From: DATCZB01 sp035513215
GTDB lineage: Bacteria; Pseudomonadota; Gammaproteobacteria; Steroidobacterales; Rariloculaceae
Length of the DNA stretch: 32,561 bases
Reading direction: 5' to 3'
NCBI GenBank assembly: GCA_035513215.1
Contig: DATKCK010000030.1
Span: 1-32,561, forward strand
The notes beneath the pieces were generated by a model that had not been told where the DNA came from, made no database searches, and saw nothing but the letters and a program-made list of their open reading frames with translations. The position numbers and the translations under genes were made by a program. This document shows, one piece after another, positions 16,772 through 25,857 of the stretch. Positions within the stretch are counted from its first letter, which is position 1, and every line of letters begins with the position of its first letter.

Positions 16772-17362
16772 TTAGTTCCCCCCCTGCCGGGGACGCGTAA
16801 CCGGCGGACGCGTAGGCGGAAACGCCGGTGAAACGGTCTGTGGTGCCGGCTGCTGGGAGCTCGTCTGCTGCACGAAGAACGTCACCGGCGCCGCGCGTGC
16901 GATCTGCGCGCCGCCGGCATCGACGATCACGGCGCCGAGCGTGTGCTCGCCCCGAAACACATCCGTCACCGTGATCGCCAGCGAGCGCGTGCTGAGCGGC
17001 AGCCGCTCGCCGTCGTACTCGACCTCGATCCGGTGCGCCGGTCGCAGGGCCGGAACGGTCGCCAGCTCGACGGTCATCGTCGAGCCGGTGTTGAACAGCG
17101 TTTCCTGCGGCGCGGGGCTCAGGATCTCGAAGGTCGTGTAGCCGACAGTCTGCTGCGCTGCCTGCGCGCCCGACGACGGGCTCGCCGGCGCCGGCACCGC
17201 GCCTTCGAAGGTCTGGGGCGCGGACAGCTCGATTCGGGTCGCGCCTTCGACCGGGCGGTCCGAGTAGTGCCGGCGGCCTTCGTCGTCCACCCAGGTCCAG
17301 ACAGGCTGTGCCACGGCGGCCGCCGAGAACAAAGATGTCAGAGCGATCAGGCACTTGAGCAT
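16772..17362 (-). CDS. DUF4124 periplasmic protein between glnA and ntrB
   Basis: The 196-residue protein has a signal peptide (MLKCLIALTSLFSAAAVAQ) and a DUF4124 domain with VWTWVDDEGRRHYSDRPVEGA (about 20-40). A middle beta-rich region (about 88-160) is followed by a Pro-rich tail that ends QGGN. The function is unknown. DUF4124 genes occur at the same place, between glnA and ntrB, in Pseudomonas, which supports orthology. The TAA is immediately after a run of seven G on the coding strand, in the zone where ntrB must begin. Confidence 0.85.
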   Translation of the reverse strand: MLKCLIALTSLFSAAAVAQPVWTWVDDEGRRHYSDRPVEGATRIELSAPQTFEGAVPAPASPSSGAQAAQQTVGYTTFEILSPAPQETLFNTGSTMTVELATVPALRPAHRIEVEYDGERLPLSTRSLAITVTDVFRGEHTLGAVIVDAGGAQIARAAPVTFFVQQTSSQQPAPQTVSPAFPPTRPPVTRPRQGGN

Positions 17363-17403
17363 GCTCCTATCTTACCGCCGATCGCGCATCGGGACCAACG
17401 CGG

Positions 17404-17430
17404 CGGGCGCGGTTTCTTGAACCACGCCCG
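17404..17430. other. Hairpin between glnA and the DUF4124 gene
   Basis: CGGGCG.GGTT pairs with AACC.CGCCCG around a five-base loop, with one internal C-A mismatch. A T-run follows only on the plus strand, so it is not a good terminator for glnA. It may reduce read-through or protect the glnA mRNA end. Confidence 0.45.
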
Positions 17431-17470
17431 GCCGCGCTTTTTAACCTAATCTGGCTTCGATACGCGACGA

Positions 17471-18880
17471 TCAGAGGCTGTAGTACATGTCGAACTCGAC
17501 CGGGTGAGTCGACATTTGCAGCCGCGTGATCTCCTCCGTCTTCAGCGCGATGTAGGCGTCGAGCAACGAATCGTTGAATACGTCGCCGGCCTTCAGGAAG
17601 TCGCGATCGGCATCGAGCGAATCCAGAGCCTGCTGCAGCGAGAAGCAGACCGTCGGAATGGCCTTTTCCTCCTCGGGCTCGAGATCATAGAGGTCCTTGT
17701 CCATCGGATCGCCGGGCAGGATCTTGTTCTGAATGCCGTCGAGACCCGCCATCAGCATCGCGGCGAACGCCAAATAGGGATTCGCCGTCGAATCGGGGAA
17801 CCTGACCTCGATGCGCCGCGCCTTCGGATTCGCGACGAACGGAATTCGAATCGAAGCCGAGCGGTTGCGGGCCGAATACGCGATCAGTGTCGGCGCCTCG
17901 AATCCCTTGACGAGCCGCTTGTAGCTGTTCGTCGTCGCATTCGTAAAAGCGTTCAGCGCCTTGGCGTGCTTGATGATGCCGCCGATGTAGTAAAGCGCCG
18001 TCTCCGACAAGCCGCCATAGCTGTCGCCCGTGAAGAGGTTCTTGCCGCCCTTGGCCAGCGACTGATGCACGTGCATGCCGTTGCCGTTGTCGCCGACGAG
18101 CGGCTTCGGCATGAAGGTCGCCGTCTTGCCGTAGCTGTGGGCGACGTTCATGACGACGTACTTCAGCGTCTGCACGCCGTCGGCCTTGCACACGAGCGTA
18201 CCGAACCTGATGCCGATCTCGTTCTGCCCGGCCGTCGCGACCTCGTGATGGTGGACTTCGGTGACGAGTCCCATCTCCTCGAGCGCGAGACACATCGCCG
18301 AGCGGATGTCGTGCAGCGAATCGACGGGCGGCACGGGGAAGTAGCCGCCCTTCACCTTCGGCCGATGGCCGATATTGGGTTCGTCCGACTCGACGCCGGA
18401 GTGCCAGGCGCCCTCGGCCGAGCCGATCTGATAGAAGGTCTTGTGCATCTCGATGCCCCAGCGGACATCGTCGAAGACGAAAAACTCATTCTCGGGACCG
18501 AAGTAGGCCTCGTCGGCGATACCGGTCGAGCGCAGGTAGGACTCGGCGCGTTTCGCGAGCGAGCGCGGATCGCGTTCATAGCCCTGACCGGTCGACGGTT
18601 CCAGCACGTCGCAGACGATGTTGAGCGTCGGCTCCTCGGTGAACACATCCATGACGGCCGTGGCGCAGTCCGGCATCAGGATCATGTCGGACTCCTGAAT
18701 CCCCTTCCAGCCGGCGATCGAGGACCCGTCGAACATTTTGCCGTCCTCGAAGAAGCTGTCGTCGACCGTGTGCGCAGGCACGGTCACGTGCTGTTCCTTG
18801 CCACGCGTGTCGGTCAGGCGCAGGTCGACGAAGGTGACGCCCTTTTCCTTGATGAGATTCAAAACGTCGGCTGGCGACAT
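17471..18880 (-). CDS. glnA: Glutamine synthetase type I GlnA
   Basis: The 469-residue enzyme forms glutamine from glutamate, ammonia and ATP as a dodecamer. Signatures include MFDGSSIAGWKGI (49-61), FGPENEFF (127-134), NGMHVHQSL (267-275) and the adenylylation loop DKDLYDLEPEE with Tyr398, so adenylyltransferase control is expected (GSI-beta type). ATG 18880 has GGAGGA upstream. A sigma-54 promoter and a distant NtrC site lie upstream, and DUF4124, ntrB and ntrC lie downstream on the same strand. The length matches the family. Confidence 0.98.
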   Translation of the reverse strand: MSPADVLNLIKEKGVTFVDLRLTDTRGKEQHVTVPAHTVDDSFFEDGKMFDGSSIAGWKGIQESDMILMPDCATAVMDVFTEEPTLNIVCDVLEPSTGQGYERDPRSLAKRAESYLRSTGIADEAYFGPENEFFVFDDVRWGIEMHKTFYQIGSAEGAWHSGVESDEPNIGHRPKVKGGYFPVPPVDSLHDIRSAMCLALEEMGLVTEVHHHEVATAGQNEIGIRFGTLVCKADGVQTLKYVVMNVAHSYGKTATFMPKPLVGDNGNGMHVHQSLAKGGKNLFTGDSYGGLSETALYYIGGIIKHAKALNAFTNATTNSYKRLVKGFEAPTLIAYSARNRSASIRIPFVANPKARRIEVRFPDSTANPYLAFAAMLMAGLDGIQNKILPGDPMDKDLYDLEPEEEKAIPTVCFSLQQALDSLDADRDFLKAGDVFNDSLLDAYIALKTEEITRLQMSTHPVEFDMYYSL

Positions 18881-18984
18881 GAGGATTCCTCCGTTACTGT
18901 TGTTTTGTCTTGCGTCTTAGCACCCGAACGCATCGCGCGCGTCTCCCGTCGCCGATGCCAGGGCGCTTGTTTTTGCACCATGAG

Positions 18985-19000
18985 TGCACATTTTGTGCCA
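18985..19000 (-). promoter_or_regulatory. Sigma-54 (-24/-12) promoter of glnA
   Basis: On the minus strand TGGCACAAAATGTGCA fits TGGCAC-N5-TTGCA with the essential GG and GC ten bases apart and one mismatch in the -12 half. It lies about 105 bases before the glnA ATG. Confidence 0.75.
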
Positions 19001-19093
19001 GCTGCGGAAATCCACCGATCAATGGGTTCGGGGCTGTTTATTGCTCTTTTCCGCCGCCGGGCGCCCCCACATGAGGCGCCGCCGAGCGGATGA

Positions 19094-19110
19094 TGCACTA
19101 TTGCGGTGCG
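19094..19110 (-). promoter_or_regulatory. NtrC enhancer site
   Basis: TGCACTATTGCGGTGCG matches the 17-bp NtrC consensus TGCACY-N5-GGTGCA in all but the last base. It is about 95 bp upstream of the glnA sigma-54 promoter, a normal enhancer distance. It also lies only about 35 bp before the -10 of the divergent glycyl-tRNA synthetase gene. Confidence 0.75.
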
Positions 19111-19144
19111 GGCAGTCCAGGGCGGCGCCCGGACACGACCTCGC

Positions 19145-19150
19145 TATACT
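19145..19150 (+). promoter_or_regulatory. Possible -10 box of the glyRS-gmhB-plsC operon
   Basis: TATACT lies 38 bases before the ATG. The -35 position shows no good hexamer. The NtrC site sits just upstream. Confidence 0.35.
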
Positions 19151-19187
19151 TGCGCGCTCCTGAAGTAGCGCCGTCGAGGCATATTCA

Positions 19188-20753
<1,566 letters not shown>

Positions 20754-20756
20754 GCC

Positions 20757-21299
20757 TTGGCGAAGCGCGCGGCGCGGCTCGTTCTGATCGATCGCGACGG
20801 CGTCATCAACCGTGACTCGGTTGAGTACATCAAGAGCGTCGCGGAATGGCAGCCGCTCCCGGGCAGCCTCGAGGCGCTCGCCGACCTGACCCGCGCGGGC
20901 TTCGCCGTCGCCGTGGTGACGAACCAGTCGGGTATCGGCCGCGGATTCTTCACGGAGCGAACGCTCGCGGCCATTCACGAGGCGATGCGCGCGGCCGTCG
21001 AAGCGGCTGGCGGCAGGATCGCCGGTGTCTTTCACTGCCCGCATCGGCCCGACGAAGGCTGCCACTGCCGCAAGCCCCGGCCGGGCCTGCTGCATCAGGC
21101 AGCCGAGGCGCTCGGTCTGGCCCTGGCGGGGGCGCCGTTCATCTGCGACAAGGCATCGGATGTCGAAGCGGCCCGGGCCGCGGGCGCGAGGCCGATTCTC
21201 GTCGGCGCGGCCGATCCGGATCCGGTAACTGCCGGGGTCGAGCGCTATGCCGATCTCGCCGCGGCGGCGAGACAACTGATCGGCGAAGCCGGAGACTGA
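20757..21299 (+). CDS. gmhB: D-glycero-beta-D-manno-heptose-1,7-bisphosphate 7-phosphatase GmhB
   Basis: The 180-residue HAD phosphatase removes the C7 phosphate in ADP-heptose synthesis for the LPS inner core. It has the nucleophile motif IDRDGVIN (Asp12, Asp14), the loop VVTNQSGIGRG and a zinc site CPH...CHC (Cys94, His96, Cys102, Cys104). The HAD motif IV, usually GDKxxD, reads CDKASD (130-135), with Cys replacing Gly. A TTG start at 20757 lies four bases after the synthetase stop. The order GlyRS-gmhB-plsC is the same as in Pseudomonas with glyQS. Confidence 0.93.
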   Translation: MAKRAARLVLIDRDGVINRDSVEYIKSVAEWQPLPGSLEALADLTRAGFAVAVVTNQSGIGRGFFTERTLAAIHEAMRAAVEAAGGRIAGVFHCPHRPDEGCHCRKPRPGLLHQAAEALGLALAGAPFICDKASDVEAARAAGARPILVGAADPDPVTAGVERYADLAAAARQLIGEAGD

Positions 21300-21301
21300 G
21301 C

Positions 21302-22018
21302 GTGCGGCGCTGGCTCGGATCGATCGTCTTCACGACCGCGCTCTTCGTCTCCGTCGTGCTCTACGGCCCGGTCGCCATGCTCGTGCGCGCCTTCGGTTAC
21401 CGCGCCATGTACGGCGCCGTCGTTCTCTGGAGCCGCGCGATGCTGACGCTGCTGCACCGGCTCTGCGGCCTTGGGTATTCCGTTCGCGGACTCGAGCGGC
21501 TGCCGGAGCAAAACGCCGTGATCCTGATGAAGCATTCCTCGTCGTGGGAAACGATCGCCCAGTTCGTACTGTTTCCGCGGCAGACGTGGGTGCTGAAGCA
21601 GGAGCTCATCTGGGCGCCGATCCTGGGTTGGGCGATCTTCTGCCTCAAACCGATCCCGATCGACCGCAAAGGCGGCCGGACCGCCGTGGAACAGGTTATC
21701 CGCCACGGCCAGGCACGCCTCGCCGAGGGCCTCTGGGTCGTCATCTTCCCCGAGGGCACGCGCGTTCCGGCCGGTCAAACCCGCCGCTACGGCATGAGCG
21801 GGGCCCTGCTCGCCGGGGCAGCCGGCCGCCCGATCGTCCCGGTCGCCCACAACTCCGGCCATTACTGGCCGAGACGCAGCGTATTGAAGCGACCAGGCAC
21901 GATCGAGGTCGTCGTCGGCGACCCCATCGACACCGCAGGCCGCGACCCCCGCGAAATCAACGCCGAGGTCCAGTCCTGGATCGAATCCCAAATCGCCCAA
22001 ATGCCGAAATCGCCTTAG
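21302..22018 (+). CDS. plsC: 1-acyl-glycerol-3-phosphate acyltransferase family (PlsC-like)
   Basis: The 238-residue membrane enzyme acylates lysophosphatidic acid or a related lipid. An N-terminal membrane segment (about 5-30) is followed by the acyltransferase motif HSSSWE (78-83) and FPEGTR (149-154). The usual HX4D is HX4E here. The same HX4E (HQSTWET) is, to my recollection, common in the Pseudomonas protein beside gmhB, so this is a subfamily trait rather than damage. GTG 21302 follows the gmhB stop by two bases. It converges with gyrB, and a large inverted repeat lies between. Confidence 0.88.
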   Translation: MRRWLGSIVFTTALFVSVVLYGPVAMLVRAFGYRAMYGAVVLWSRAMLTLLHRLCGLGYSVRGLERLPEQNAVILMKHSSSWETIAQFVLFPRQTWVLKQELIWAPILGWAIFCLKPIPIDRKGGRTAVEQVIRHGQARLAEGLWVVIFPEGTRVPAGQTRRYGMSGALLAGAAGRPIVPVAHNSGHYWPRRSVLKRPGTIEVVVGDPIDTAGRDPREINAEVQSWIESQIAQMPKSP

Positions 22019-22060
22019 GGGCGCTTCTGACCGGTTCCAATCCGCCAAAACACACCCATG

Positions 22061-22220
22061 CGCAGGCCGGGTGTGCGAGCACGGGGGTGCTCAGGCGAGT
22101 TCCGCAGCGCCCCTCGACTCGCGTCAGAGTCGCTCCTCGAAAAAGGACTTAGAGCCTTAGGCAACCCGCGCGAGGACTGTCTGAGCCGGAGCGCCCCCGT
22201 GCTCGCACGCCCGGCCTGCG
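22061..22220. repeat. Large inverted repeat (32-bp arms) between plsC and gyrB
   Basis: The arm at 22061-22092 pairs with 22189-22220 over 32 positions with only two differences, both G-U pairs if transcribed. The 96-base interior has its own hairpin (CGACTC-N6-GAGTCG at 22115-22132). It lies between convergent genes with no ORF and no long T-run. It could be a bidirectional transcription barrier, a REP/MITE-like mobile element or a structured RNA. Confidence 0.85.
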
Positions 22221-22265
22221 AGAGCGACTGATTTCTCGCCTCGGCAGGAATGAACTGACGAAAGG

Positions 22266-24671
22266 CTAAACGTCGAGATTCGCCACCGAGAGCGCATTGC
22301 GCTCGATAAACTCCCGCCGCGGCTCAACGTTGTCCCCCATCAGCGTCGTGAACACCTCGTCGGCCGCGATGGCATCCTCGATCCTGACCTGCATGAGCCG
22401 CCGCGTCTCGGGATTGATCGTCGTCTCCCACAGCTGCTCGGGATTCATCTCGCCGAGGCCCTTGTAGCGCTGGATCGTCTGGCCCTGCTTCGCCCTGGCC
22501 ATCAGCCAATCGATGGCTTCGGGCACGCTCGCGATGTCGCGGCGCTCGCTGCCGCGCTCGACCCAGGCGCCAGGATGCAGCAGATCCTTGAACTTCGTGC
22601 CGATTGCAGTGATGCGCTGGTACTCCGGCGAGCGGAAGAAGCCCTCGTGGATGACGCGTGTCGTCGATACGCCGTGATATTCGCGGCTCACGGTAATCGT
22701 CGCCTCGGTGTCGGACTGGTACGTGATGCGGTATTTCGGGCGCGTGCCGTTGCTCGCGCCGAGTCGGCCCTCGAGCGCCGCACACCACGCCTGCATCGCC
22801 TCGGCGTCGCCGAGCTCGCCGGCCGCGACGGCCGGCAGCCAGATCATCGCGTCGAGGACGGCAGAATCGTAGCGGCGGCCCCAGCGCTGGATGATCGCCT
22901 TGACCTGCATGTACTCGCGCGCGAGCGTGCCGAGCGTCTCGGCCTCGAGCGGCGGACCATCGCCGCCCGTATGAAGCGTTGCGCCGTCGATCGCGCTCGA
23001 CAGCAGCAGCGCATTCAGCTCGGCCTCGTCTTTAACATAATATTCTTTCTTGCCCCGCTTGAGCTTGTACAGCGGCGGCTGGCCGATGTAGATGTGGCCG
23101 CGCTCGATCAGCTCCGGCATCTGCCGGTAGAAGAACGTCAGGAGCAGCGTCCGAATGTGCGAGCCGTCGACGTCGGCATCGGTCATGATGATGATGCGGT
23201 GGTAACGCAGCTTGTCCGGATCGAACTCGGTACGTCCGATGCCACATCCGAGCGCCGTGATCAGGGTGCCGACCTCGGCCGACTGTAGCATCTTGTCGAA
23301 GCGGGCTTTCTCGACGTTCAGGATCTTGCCCTTGAGCGGCAGCACAGCCTGCGTGCGGCGGTCGCGCCCCTGCTTGGCCGAGCCACCGGCCGAATCGCCC
23401 TCGACGAGAAAAAGCTCCGACAGCGCGGGGTCCTTCTCCTGGCAGTCGGCGAGCTTGCCGGGCAGGCCCGCGACGTCGAGCGCGCCCTTGCGGCGCGTCA
23501 TCTCGCGTGCCTTGCGTGCCGCCTCGCGCGCCCGCGCCGCTTCGATGATCTTGCCGACGATGGCCTTGGCCTCGGCCGGATGCTCGAGCAGGAAGGCCTC
23601 GAGCTGGCTCGCCACGACCGATTCGACGGCGCCCTTGACCTCCGATGAGACGAGCTTGTCCTTCGTCTGCGACGAGAACTTCGGGTCCGGCAGCTTGACC
23701 GAGAGCACGGCCGTCAGGCCCTCGCGGGCATCGTCGCCCGAGGTCGAGACCTTGGCCTTCTTGCCGGCACCTTCGCTTTCGATGTAGGTGTTGAGCGTGC
23801 GCGTCAGCGCTGCCCTGAATCCGGCGAGATGCGTGCCGCCGTCGCGCTGCGGAACGGTGTTGGTGTAGCAGAACATGCCTTCCTGGTAGCCGTCGTTCCA
23901 CTGCAGCGCGACCTCGACCTGGACTGGATCGCGCGTTTCAGTAAAGTGAACGATGCTCGGGTGGATCGGCGTCTTGTTCCGGTTGAGGTGGGCGACGAAA
24001 GCCCGAATACCGCCGGCATACTCGTGGATCTCACTGCGCGATTCGCGCTCGTCGGTCAGCCGGATCCGGACCCCGGAATTCAGGAAGGACAGCTCCCGCA
24101 ACCGTTTCGAAAGCACCTCATACTCGAAATCGAGATTCGAGAAGATCTCCGAGCTCGGCTTGAAGCGGATCGTCGTGCCGGTCTTCTCGGTCTCGCCGAT
24201 GGCGGCGATCGGCGCCGCCGGCGTCCCCATCCGATACCGCTGCTGCCAGACTTTGCCGCTGCGATAGATCGTCAGCACGAGCTCCTCGGAAAGCGCGTTG
24301 ACGACCGAAACGCCGACGCCGTGCAGGCCGCCCGAGACCTTGTAGGAATTGTCATCGAATTTGCCGCCCGCATGCAGCACGGTCATGATGACCTCGGCCG
24401 CCGAGCGGCCTTCCTCGGGGTGCAGATCGACGGGGATCCCGCGGCCGTCGTCCGTGACCGTCACCGACTCGTCGGCGTGTATCGTGACGGAAACCTCCCG
24501 GCAATAGCCGGCCAGCGCCTCGTCGATCGAGTTGTCGACGACCTCGAAAACCATGTGGTGCAGGCCGGTTCCATCGTCGGTATCCCCGATGTACATGCCG
24601 GGGCGCTTGCGCACCGCGTCAAGGCCTTTTAAGACCTTGATATTACTGGAATTATAGCTGTCTTGGGCCAT
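22266..24671 (-). CDS. gyrB: DNA gyrase subunit B
   Basis: The 801-residue ATPase subunit of gyrase introduces negative supercoils with GyrA. The GHKL ATPase is seen as EVVDNSIDEALAGYC, DDGRGIPVD and GGLHGVGVSVVNALS. The Toprim part has LVEGDSAGGSAKQGRDR, then ILNVEKARFDKM, then MTDADVDGSHIRTLLLTFFYR. The C-terminus has QRYKGLGEMNPEQLWETT, as in all GyrB. An extra 150-170 residue stretch typical of gram-negative GyrB is present between the Toprim halves. It is the last gene of the dnaA-dnaN-recF-gyrB cluster. Confidence 0.98.
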   Translation of the reverse strand: MAQDSYNSSNIKVLKGLDAVRKRPGMYIGDTDDGTGLHHMVFEVVDNSIDEALAGYCREVSVTIHADESVTVTDDGRGIPVDLHPEEGRSAAEVIMTVLHAGGKFDDNSYKVSGGLHGVGVSVVNALSEELVLTIYRSGKVWQQRYRMGTPAAPIAAIGETEKTGTTIRFKPSSEIFSNLDFEYEVLSKRLRELSFLNSGVRIRLTDERESRSEIHEYAGGIRAFVAHLNRNKTPIHPSIVHFTETRDPVQVEVALQWNDGYQEGMFCYTNTVPQRDGGTHLAGFRAALTRTLNTYIESEGAGKKAKVSTSGDDAREGLTAVLSVKLPDPKFSSQTKDKLVSSEVKGAVESVVASQLEAFLLEHPAEAKAIVGKIIEAARAREAARKAREMTRRKGALDVAGLPGKLADCQEKDPALSELFLVEGDSAGGSAKQGRDRRTQAVLPLKGKILNVEKARFDKMLQSAEVGTLITALGCGIGRTEFDPDKLRYHRIIIMTDADVDGSHIRTLLLTFFYRQMPELIERGHIYIGQPPLYKLKRGKKEYYVKDEAELNALLLSSAIDGATLHTGGDGPPLEAETLGTLAREYMQVKAIIQRWGRRYDSAVLDAMIWLPAVAAGELGDAEAMQAWCAALEGRLGASNGTRPKYRITYQSDTEATITVSREYHGVSTTRVIHEGFFRSPEYQRITAIGTKFKDLLHPGAWVERGSERRDIASVPEAIDWLMARAKQGQTIQRYKGLGEMNPEQLWETTINPETRRLMQVRIEDAIAADEVFTTLMGDNVEPRREFIERNALSVANLDV

Positions 24672-24701
24672 GCTCTGGGAGGCGCGAAAGAGAACGGCTG
24701 A

Positions 24702-25772
24702 TTATACCACCGGATGGATCCTGCCTTGTTCCACGTGGAACACCGGGAAACCGGGATCCGGCCGCAGCGCCTCGACCGTCAACCCGGTCAGAACCTGCTG
24801 AGAGCGGAGGCTGTCGAGAGCGGCCTTGAGCCGTGACTGTGATCGTTCGTCGAGCTCGGCCGAAGCGTCGTCGATCAGCACTGTGCTGCTGCGGCCCGTG
24901 CGCTCCTCGAACAAGCTGACTTGGGCTATGACCAGCGCGGCCGCGACGAGCTTCTGCTGCCCGCGCGATGCCGTCTCGCGGACGCCGCCAACGTCGAACT
25001 CGAGCCGCAGATCGGCCCGATGCGGTCCCACCTGCGTAAATCCCGCCGCGCGGTCTCCATCCCGGTGCTCCTCGAGCGCCTCGTCGAGGCTGATCCCGCC
25101 CCGCCACCCCGGGCGATAGCTCAGCTTGAGCTCGTGGCCTAAAAGCGCCCTGGCCTGATCGGCCGCGATCGCCGCAAGCCGCCAGACATAGGCGGCCCGG
25201 GACGCGTGGACGGCGCCCGCGGCCGCGAGAAAAGGCTCGCTCCAGACGTCGATTTCGGCCGTTGCACCGCGTGCCTTGAGCGCCGCATTGCGCTGGCCGA
25301 GCACACGCCGGTAATGGCGCCAGTCGTCGAGAAATCGATGTTCCACGTGGAACACGCCCGAATCGACGTAGCGACGGCGCTCGCTCGGCCCGGCTTCGAC
25401 GAGCTGATGCAGGCGGGGATCGATGACGTGGACCGGAAACATCCGCAGCATCTCCGCCTGGCTTTTGACGGCCTCGCCATCGAGATGGCTCGTCAGTCGG
25501 CCCCCGGCGAATTCGACGCCGAGCCGACGCGTTCGGCCCTCGGCGTCCCGCACGCGGCCGAAAACACTGAGCCTGTCACGGCCGCGCCGGACGAGCCGGG
25601 CTGTCTGACGCGACCGAAACGAGCGGCCGCGGGCCAGCAGATAGATCGCCTCGAGACAGCTCGTCTTGCCGGCCCCGTTCGGCCCCCAGAGGTAGTTCCG
25701 TTCCGGATCCAGATCGACCGCGACTTCACCGAGGCAACGCACCCCGTCGATTCGAAGGTGCTCGAGGCCCAT
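24702..25772 (-). CDS. recF: DNA replication and repair protein RecF
   Basis: The 356-residue SMC-like ATPase helps load RecA at gaps through RecOR. The Walker A is GPNGAGKTS near residue 33, an ABC signature region SRGQQKL lies near residue 265, and Walker B is VLIDDASAELD. The gene contains two 16-bp parS palindromes in frame, each coding FHVE within VFHVEH and VFHVEQ. The stop is 30 bases before the gyrB start. dnaN lies 85 bases upstream, with a GC-rich hairpin (GCCGGCCG/CGGCCGGC, 25808-25834) in the gap. Confidence 0.97.
   Translation of the reverse strand: MGLEHLRIDGVRCLGEVAVDLDPERNYLWGPNGAGKTSCLEAIYLLARGRSFRSRQTARLVRRGRDRLSVFGRVRDAEGRTRRLGVEFAGGRLTSHLDGEAVKSQAEMLRMFPVHVIDPRLHQLVEAGPSERRRYVDSGVFHVEHRFLDDWRHYRRVLGQRNAALKARGATAEIDVWSEPFLAAAGAVHASRAAYVWRLAAIAADQARALLGHELKLSYRPGWRGGISLDEALEEHRDGDRAAGFTQVGPHRADLRLEFDVGGVRETASRGQQKLVAAALVIAQVSLFEERTGRSSTVLIDDASAELDERSQSRLKAALDSLRSQQVLTGLTVEALRPDPGFPVFHVEQGRIHPVV
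24727..24742. other. parS site 1 (ParB-binding palindrome)
   Basis: TGTTCCACGTGGAACA is a perfect 16-bp palindrome identical to the Pseudomonas parS consensus. It lies in the last codons of recF and would bind ParB to organise and segregate the origin region. Confidence 0.93.
25339..25354. other. parS site 2 (ParB-binding palindrome)
   Basis: A second perfect copy of TGTTCCACGTGGAACA lies 612 bp from the first, also inside recF and in the same reading frame. Confidence 0.93.
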
Positions 25773-25857
25773 CGCAGCCGACGCCGAACGCTTTCCGCCT
25801 AGCCCAAGCCGGCCGCGGCCGCGAGACGGCCGGCATCGCCAATCGCGCGACAGGACA

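Noticed and set aside
17404..17440. Rho-independent terminator after glnA
   Set aside because: The T-run follows the hairpin only on the opposite strand, so it does not fit termination of leftward glnA transcription.
18974..18988. TGCAC-N5-GTGCA dyad as a second NtrC site
   Set aside because: NtrC half-sites need seven bases between them; here there are five, and the sequence overlaps the sigma-54 promoter. The site at 19094-19110 fits properly.
17504..19093. A 529-codon plus-strand frame opposite glnA
   Set aside because: It has the arginine-rich composition of an antisense frame and runs across the glnA promoter; glnA is certain.
21535..21552. PlsC with HX4E instead of HX4D as an inactivated enzyme
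   Set aside because: The same Glu is, to my recollection, typical of the gmhB-linked subfamily, and FPEGTR is intact.
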